Of a stretch of DNA of 47,013 nucleotides, positions 42,404 to 47,013 are shown piece by piece. The position numbers and the translations under genes are program-made. The stretch is from an uncultured Rhizobiaceae group bacterium (GTDB taxonomy: Bacteria > Pseudomonadota > Alphaproteobacteria > Rhizobiales > Rhizobiaceae), in assembly GCA_938044775.1 (NCBI GenBank), contig CALIOE010000111.1, positions 1 through 47,013 on the forward strand, in the 5' to 3' direction. Position 1 is the stretch's first letter; the number at the start of each line of letters is the position of its first letter. Below the pieces are notes generated by a model. It was not told the origin of the DNA. It searched no databases and saw only the letters and a list, made by a program, of their open reading frames with translations.

Positions 42404-44950
42404 ATGCCGATGAAAGAGCTTGGCGTTTCGAACAGAGCGCGGTGGGCACCCCGCATACGTTCGGCACTGACAACCGGTCTGACAGGCGCTCTTGCTTTAG
42501 GGCTGTGGTCTTCGACCGCTCTTGCCCAGAACACCTCTTTCATTAATCAGTATTTCCCTACCCTTCGCGTGCCCTCAGATGCGGTGATGTTCGCCCTGTT
42601 CATGGGCGCATTTTCCTTTGCCATGATGTCTGCGACCTGGCTCATCCGGGAGCGTCGAAGGCTGGATCACGACCATCGGGAACTGGCACTGGAACATGCA
42701 GATCTCAAGGCCCGCCACGAACGTGCTCAGGCACTGCTCGATGTGCCGGACCAGTGCATCGCGATCTGGGCAGGGCGGGATGAACAAGCCGTGTGCCGCG
42801 GCACCCTGCCCCACACCGTCGGCGCCCCCGAAGACATTGCCTCCTTTATCGATTTCAGCAGCTGGTTGACGCCCCAGTCAGCCAGGCCGTTTGAGGAGGC
42901 CGTCGAGAGCCTTCGCACCGATGCCGAGAGTTTCGACCTGACGATTGAAAGCCGTAAAGGGTCGGTCATTGAAGTTCAGGGCCGGGCATCGGGATCCCAC
43001 GCCTTTGTACGCTTTGTCAGCCTGACTGAAGACCGTGCTGCTCTCGCAAGGTTGCAGATGCAACACGCGGAGACCCTTCAGACCACGGGTTCGATGCGCT
43101 CCTTGCTTGAGGCATTGCCAATGCCCGCGTGGCTGCGAGATCGTTCCGGTTCCCTGTACTGGGTCAACGAGGCCTACGCACAGGCGGTCGAAGGCAAGTC
43201 TTCAAAAGACGTGTGCGAACGGGGCCTCGAACTGCTTGACGCGGTCGAAAGAGAGCGGGTGGAAAAGAGTCACCGCGAATCGCTCAAACACGATGAGAAG
43301 AGCATATTCAAAGGACGTCTTCCGGCAACAATTGCCGGCGACCGCCGCACGATGGATGTCTGTGAATCCTCTTTTTCAACGGGCACGGCTGGTCTCGCAG
43401 TCGACATGAGCGAGATCGAAGAGGGTCAGATCAATCTGCGTCGCGCTATGGAAGGCCATGCCCAGACCTTGGATCAACTGGCAACCGCCGTGGTCATTTT
43501 TGATATGGACCGCAAGCTGGTTTTCAACAATCAGGCGTTTCAGAACCTATGGAAGCTTGATGCCAAGGTGCTGGAAAATGCGACCGACAACGCAGCCATG
43601 TTCGATGCCCTGCGTGCTGAAAAGCGTATCGCTGAACAGCCCGATTGGTCGAAATGGCGTGACGGTTTGATGGAGGTCTATCAGGCAACGCAACCCCAGG
43701 AACATTGGTGGCACCTGCCGGACGGCCGCACCCTGCGGGTCATTGCCAATCCGCACAAGCAAGGTGGCGTGACGTGGGTGTTCGAGAATGTCACCGAGCA
43801 GTTGGAAATGGAAAGCCGTTACATTGCGCTGACGCAAGTGCAGGGCGAGACCCTGGATCACCTGAAAGAATCCATCGCGGTATTTGGGTCGGACGGAAAG
43901 CTCAAGCTTTCCAACCCGGCGTTTCAGAAGCTATGGCAACTTGAAGACGAAGAAGTTGCCGCCGACACACAGATTTCAAAGATTGCCAGCCACTGTCGCA
44001 AGGAAACTGAAACGCCGGAAATCTGGGATGAGCTTACCACCGGTGTCACCGGAGTACACGATCAGCGCGACAATGTTGTCGGACGCACCGCACTCCATGG
44101 CGGCACTGTTATCGACTATGCGCTGCTTCCATTGCCCAACGGTCAAAGCATGTTGTCTTTTGCCGATGTTACAGCAAGCGTTCGCATGGAACATGCACTG
44201 ACCGAGCGAAACGAAGCTCTCGAGGCGGCCGAACAGCTCAAAAACGCATTCATCGAACATGTTTCCTACGAATTCCGTGCGCCGCTGACCAATATCAAGG
44301 GTTTTGCCGAAATGCTCGGGCAGGAGGCTGTCGGCTCGCTCAACGCCAAACAGCACGAATATGTCGGGCACATCGAATCTTCCTCATCGGTCTTACATTC
44401 GCTGGTCGACAACATTCTTGACCTTGCAACCGTTGACGCCGGCATCATGGAGCTGGACATGGAAGCGCTCGATTTGCGAGAAACCGTGCAAGCCGCCGTG
44501 AAGAGTGTTTCCGAACTGATGAAGGAACAGGGTGTTACGCTGCGCACGCTGCTTCCTAAACAGACAACCGACGACGATGGATCGTTTGTCGGCGACGCCT
44601 ACCGGGTTCAACAGGTTCTGTTCAACCTGCTCTCAAACGCCATAAGATTTTCGCCGGAAGGAGGCGAAATTGTTCTGCGCTGCAAGCTCGAACCGGATGC
44701 CATCACCATCCGGATCAGCGATTCCGGACCAGGTATCCCGGAAGACAAACGCGACAGTATCTTTGACCGATTCGAGAGCAAGGCACAGTCGGGTGGGCGC
44801 AAAGGCGCCGGGCTGGGCCTTTCGATTGCCCGTTCGCTGCTCGAACTGCATGGTGGTACAATCGAGCTGGACAGCAACGTTGCAGAAGGGGCAAGTTTTG
44901 TGTGCCGGTTCCCCCGTTTGCCCGATGTGGCCGCCCAAGCTGCCCAGTAG
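42404..44950 (+). CDS. divL: DivL-type tyrosine pseudo-histidine-kinase
   Basis: DivL is the atypical kinase that steers CckA, and through it the CtrA cell-cycle regulator, at the cell pole in alphaproteobacteria. 848 residues from the ATG at 42404: two TM helices (about 20-41 and 60-81), several PAS-like repeats (about 85-600), then the DHp segment FIEHVSYEFRAPLTNIKGF and an ATPase domain with NLLSNAIRF, DSGPGIPED and GAGLGLSI. The phosphoacceptor His of ordinary kinases (VSHELRTPL) is Tyr622 here, the DivL hallmark. From memory, Agrobacterium divL is also near ahcY, which supports the call. No response regulator is adjacent. tsaE follows after 12 bases. Confidence 0.88.
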   Translation: MPMKELGVSNRARWAPRIRSALTTGLTGALALGLWSSTALAQNTSFINQYFPTLRVPSDAVMFALFMGAFSFAMMSATWLIRERRRLDHDHRELALEHADLKARHERAQALLDVPDQCIAIWAGRDEQAVCRGTLPHTVGAPEDIASFIDFSSWLTPQSARPFEEAVESLRTDAESFDLTIESRKGSVIEVQGRASGSHAFVRFVSLTEDRAALARLQMQHAETLQTTGSMRSLLEALPMPAWLRDRSGSLYWVNEAYAQAVEGKSSKDVCERGLELLDAVERERVEKSHRESLKHDEKSIFKGRLPATIAGDRRTMDVCESSFSTGTAGLAVDMSEIEEGQINLRRAMEGHAQTLDQLATAVVIFDMDRKLVFNNQAFQNLWKLDAKVLENATDNAAMFDALRAEKRIAEQPDWSKWRDGLMEVYQATQPQEHWWHLPDGRTLRVIANPHKQGGVTWVFENVTEQLEMESRYIALTQVQGETLDHLKESIAVFGSDGKLKLSNPAFQKLWQLEDEEVAADTQISKIASHCRKETETPEIWDELTTGVTGVHDQRDNVVGRTALHGGTVIDYALLPLPNGQSMLSFADVTASVRMEHALTERNEALEAAEQLKNAFIEHVSYEFRAPLTNIKGFAEMLGQEAVGSLNAKQHEYVGHIESSSSVLHSLVDNILDLATVDAGIMELDMEALDLRETVQAAVKSVSELMKEQGVTLRTLLPKQTTDDDGSFVGDAYRVQQVLFNLLSNAIRFSPEGGEIVLRCKLEPDAITIRISDSGPGIPEDKRDSIFDRFESKAQSGGRKGAGLGLSIARSLLELHGGTIELDSNVAEGASFVCRFPRLPDVAAQAAQ

Positions 44951-44962
44951 AGCGTCGGCGAA

Positions 44963-46465
44963 TTGACGGCACTTGTTATCCATCTGGGCAACGAAGCGGA
45001 AACCCATCGTCTGTCTGAAGATCTTGCCATGGCGGTGAGGCGCGGCGACCTGATTACGCTCTCTGGTGATCTGGGTGCCGGCAAGACTTCCCTCGCGCGC
45101 GCGCTGATCCGCACCCTGGCTGACGATCCAATGTTGGAGGTGCCGAGTCCGACTTTCACGCTGGTTCAAACTTACACTGATCTGAGCTGTGGTTCTCTTG
45201 CCCATATGGATTTCTATCGGCTGGAATCGCCGCAAGAAGTGGAAGAACTGGCAGTCGATGATGCCCTGGCGGATGGAATCGTTGTTGCCGAATGGCCTGA
45301 AAGAGCTCGCGGCAGCTTGCCGCCGGCATCGCTGGAGATCGGTATCGAGGCTGGTCCTGATGACGAGTCGCGTGTGGTAAGCGTTTCTGGTCAACCTGAT
45401 GCTCTGGCCAGGCTGCAAAGAACTCTGGATATCCGCGAATTTCTCGCCCGTCACGGGTTCACCGATGCCCGGCGACGTCACCTGACCGGAGATGCTTCGA
45501 CGCGCGCCTATGAGACCCTGCATTCCGACAATCGCGAACGGTTGATTGTAATGAATGCACCAACGCAACCGGACGGTCCACCGCTACGGGATGGGCGAGC
45601 CTACAGCCAGATTGCCAAGCTGGCTGAGGACATGCGCTCCTATATAGGTGTCGCCAAGGCCCTGTCGGATCACGGTTTTCGCCCCCCGAAAATCCACGTT
45701 CAGGACCTCGACGCAGGGCTTTTTGTGATCGAGGATCTTGGATCCGGTAGCATTATTGATAAGAACCGGGCTCCAATTCCTGACCGCTATCTGGCCTGCA
45801 TCGATGTGTTGGCGGCGATGCATGGGCAGGATTGGGATCCGGTAATTCCGCTGCCGCATGGAGGGGAGCACAGAGTCCCTGAATTTGACGCCGAAGCCAT
45901 GCTGATTGAGGTGGAACTGCTGCCGGAATGGTATGCCCGCCACAGACTGGGTCGACCTTTATCGCCTGAACAGCGCAAGGCTTTCGACGTGGTCTGGACT
46001 GGTCTGATTGATCGGCTTCAGAATTGTGAAAAATCTCTGCAATTGCGCGATTTCCATTCTCCCAATGTCATCTGGTGCGACGATGCCACAGGCACAGACC
46101 GGGTCGGTCTGATTGATTTCCAGGATGCTCTCATCGGACCGACAGCTTATGATGTCGCTTCTATCGCGCAAGACGCCCGGGTTGATGTTCCGGCCGATCT
46201 GGAACGGCAACTGGTTGAACACTATTGCACGGCCCGACATGCGCAGGGCACCTTCGACGAGGAAGCTTTCCGCGCCGTCTATGCCATCATGGCTGCCCAG
46301 CGTGCAACAAAAGTGGCTGGGATCTTTGTGCGATTGAGCCTGCGAGACGGAAAGCACACCTACCTAGATCATTTGCCGCGCATCGAGGACTACCTGCGCC
46401 GCTCACTGGCTCATCCGGCGCTTGCAGACTACGCTTCCTGGGTGAAGACTGTTCTGGCGTGGTGA
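44963..46465 (+). CDS. tsaE: TsaE-AmgK fusion: t6A ATPase subunit and sugar kinase-like domain
   Basis: A 500-residue fusion seen in Rhizobiales. Residues 1 to about 150 are TsaE, the ATPase that cycles the TsaB-TsaD complex making the N6-threonylcarbamoyl (t6A) modification at tRNA A37, with P-loop SGDLGAGKTS (34-43), VPSPTFTLV and HMDFYRL. The rest is an aminoglycoside-phosphotransferase fold like AmgK, the anomeric MurNAc/GlcNAc kinase of cell-wall recycling, with FHSPNVIW (catalytic loop) and LIDFQDALIGP (metal-binding Asp). The fusion joint is near residue 155. The start is TTG at 44963; no ATG fits. The partner murU follows after 41 bases, completing an amgK-murU pair. Confidence 0.93.
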   Translation: MTALVIHLGNEAETHRLSEDLAMAVRRGDLITLSGDLGAGKTSLARALIRTLADDPMLEVPSPTFTLVQTYTDLSCGSLAHMDFYRLESPQEVEELAVDDALADGIVVAEWPERARGSLPPASLEIGIEAGPDDESRVVSVSGQPDALARLQRTLDIREFLARHGFTDARRRHLTGDASTRAYETLHSDNRERLIVMNAPTQPDGPPLRDGRAYSQIAKLAEDMRSYIGVAKALSDHGFRPPKIHVQDLDAGLFVIEDLGSGSIIDKNRAPIPDRYLACIDVLAAMHGQDWDPVIPLPHGGEHRVPEFDAEAMLIEVELLPEWYARHRLGRPLSPEQRKAFDVVWTGLIDRLQNCEKSLQLRDFHSPNVIWCDDATGTDRVGLIDFQDALIGPTAYDVASIAQDARVDVPADLERQLVEHYCTARHAQGTFDEEAFRAVYAIMAAQRATKVAGIFVRLSLRDGKHTYLDHLPRIEDYLRRSLAHPALADYASWVKTVLAW

Positions 46466-46506
46466 TTCTGCCGCGTCGTGAGGAGCCAGCTGGCAGAATA
46501 CCGAAG

Positions 46507-47013
46507 ATGACGCAATTTCCAAAAATAAGGCAGGCCATGGTACTGGCTGCCGGGTTGGGCAAGCGCATGCGCCCAATTACCGACAATATTCCAAAGCCAA
46601 TGGTACCTGTTGCCGGAAAAACATTGTTGGACCATGGCCTTGATGCCCTGGCCGAGGTCGGTGTCGAGCAGGCTGCGGTGAATGTGCACTATCTTGCCGA
46701 CCAGATTGAAGCCCATACGGGAATGCGAAAGAAGCCGCAGGTCGCCATTTCAGATGAAAGAAGACAACTTCTGGATTCAGGCGGTGGTGTCAAGCAGGCA
46801 CTCGACCAGTTGAGCGATAAAGTCTTTTACATCTTAAACGCCGACTCGTTCTGGATTGACGGTGCTCGGACCAATCTGCGGTCCCTGGCGGATTCCTGGC
46901 AGCCGGATCGTATGGACATGCTCTTGATGGTGTCGCCGCGGGACCGGGCGGTCGGATTTGACGGTCCGGGGGATTTCTTCATGGAGGACGATGGGTGCCT
47001 TAGACGTCGCGGT
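46507..47013 (+). CDS. murU: MurU-type nucleotidyltransferase (3' end beyond window)
   Basis: A sugar-1-phosphate nucleotidyltransferase; 169 residues are seen and the frame is open at the window edge. After MTQFPKIRQA comes the signature MVLAAGLGKRMRPIT (11-25) and PKPMVPVAGK, then LDSGGGVKQAL and YILNADSFW with the metal-binding Asp. MurU makes UDP-MurNAc from MurNAc-1-phosphate and works right after AmgK in the peptidoglycan recycling route that bypasses fosfomycin-sensitive MurA; its position directly after the AmgK domain supports this over generic glucose-1-phosphate transferases. The start at 46507 gives the family N-terminus. Confidence 0.88.
   Translation, partial: MTQFPKIRQAMVLAAGLGKRMRPITDNIPKPMVPVAGKTLLDHGLDALAEVGVEQAAVNVHYLADQIEAHTGMRKKPQVAISDERRQLLDSGGGVKQALDQLSDKVFYILNADSFWIDGARTNLRSLADSWQPDRMDMLLMVSPRDRAVGFDGPGDFFMEDDGCLRRRG

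Overview
This window looks like chromosomal DNA from an alphaproteobacterium of the order Hyphomicrobiales (Rhizobiales). The assignment rests on gene content and order, not on a database search: hslUV beside a hisB-DUF2628-hisH-hisA-hisF-hisE-coaA run, the chvI-chvG-hprK-manX-ptsH cluster divergent from pckA, a DivL-type tyrosine pseudo-histidine-kinase beside ahcY, and a fused TsaE-AmgK protein next to murU are all rhizobial arrangements. No rRNA, tRNA, CRISPR array, insertion sequence or prophage is visible. The window is mostly densely packed core genome.

Layout. 1-1858 (-): HslU (3' end cut by the window edge) and HslV, a cytoplasmic ATP-dependent protease. 2028-6624 (+): histidine biosynthesis genes with a DUF2628 membrane protein and pantothenate kinase, mostly joined by ATGA overlaps. 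6718-10572 (-): ChvI/ChvG two-component system with HprK, a mannose-type EIIA and HPr, an incomplete (regulatory) PTS. 10924-12525 (+): pckA, with a 351-bp control region full of repeats shared with chvI. 12542-17467: a class A penicillin-binding protein, a membrane acyltransferase and an M20 peptidase. 17808-21956 (+): polA and an aminotransferase-like gene. 22053-25499 (-): the PdeM nuclease and Lhr-type helicase of the ligase-associated DNA repair set. 25550-33508 (+): an eight-gene, mostly translationally coupled operon that begins with a lipoprotein RNase T2 and continues with DUF4129-like, DUF4350, MoxR, DUF58, SpoIIM, RDD and a polytopic membrane protein. 33523-36505 (-): an orphan sensor kinase and a flavin disulfide oxidoreductase. 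36882-39397 (+): rpmH-rnpA-yidC. 39443-47013 (+): a DUF3095 cyclase-fold protein, ahcY, divL, tsaE-amgK and the 5' part of murU.

Most notable observations. (1) ahcY carries an in-frame TAG at codon 68, and a near-invariant Trp is Cys at codon 75, while all the rest is intact and in frame. (2) Compared with the gene order I remember for Sinorhizobium and Agrobacterium, everything between coaA and ahcY fits a single inversion whose right end falls just upstream of the damaged ahcY. (3) The chvI-pckA region holds two different helically phased direct repeats that look like sites for an OmpR/PhoB-type regulator and a LacI-type regulator. (4) A strong minus-strand terminator lies in the gene-free region between the M20 peptidase and polA, pointing to a small RNA or a leader attenuator. 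(5) The RNase T2/MoxR/DUF58/SpoIIM/RDD operon is the best candidate for a poorly described system. Calls come from reading motifs and overlaps; family names are from memory of those families.
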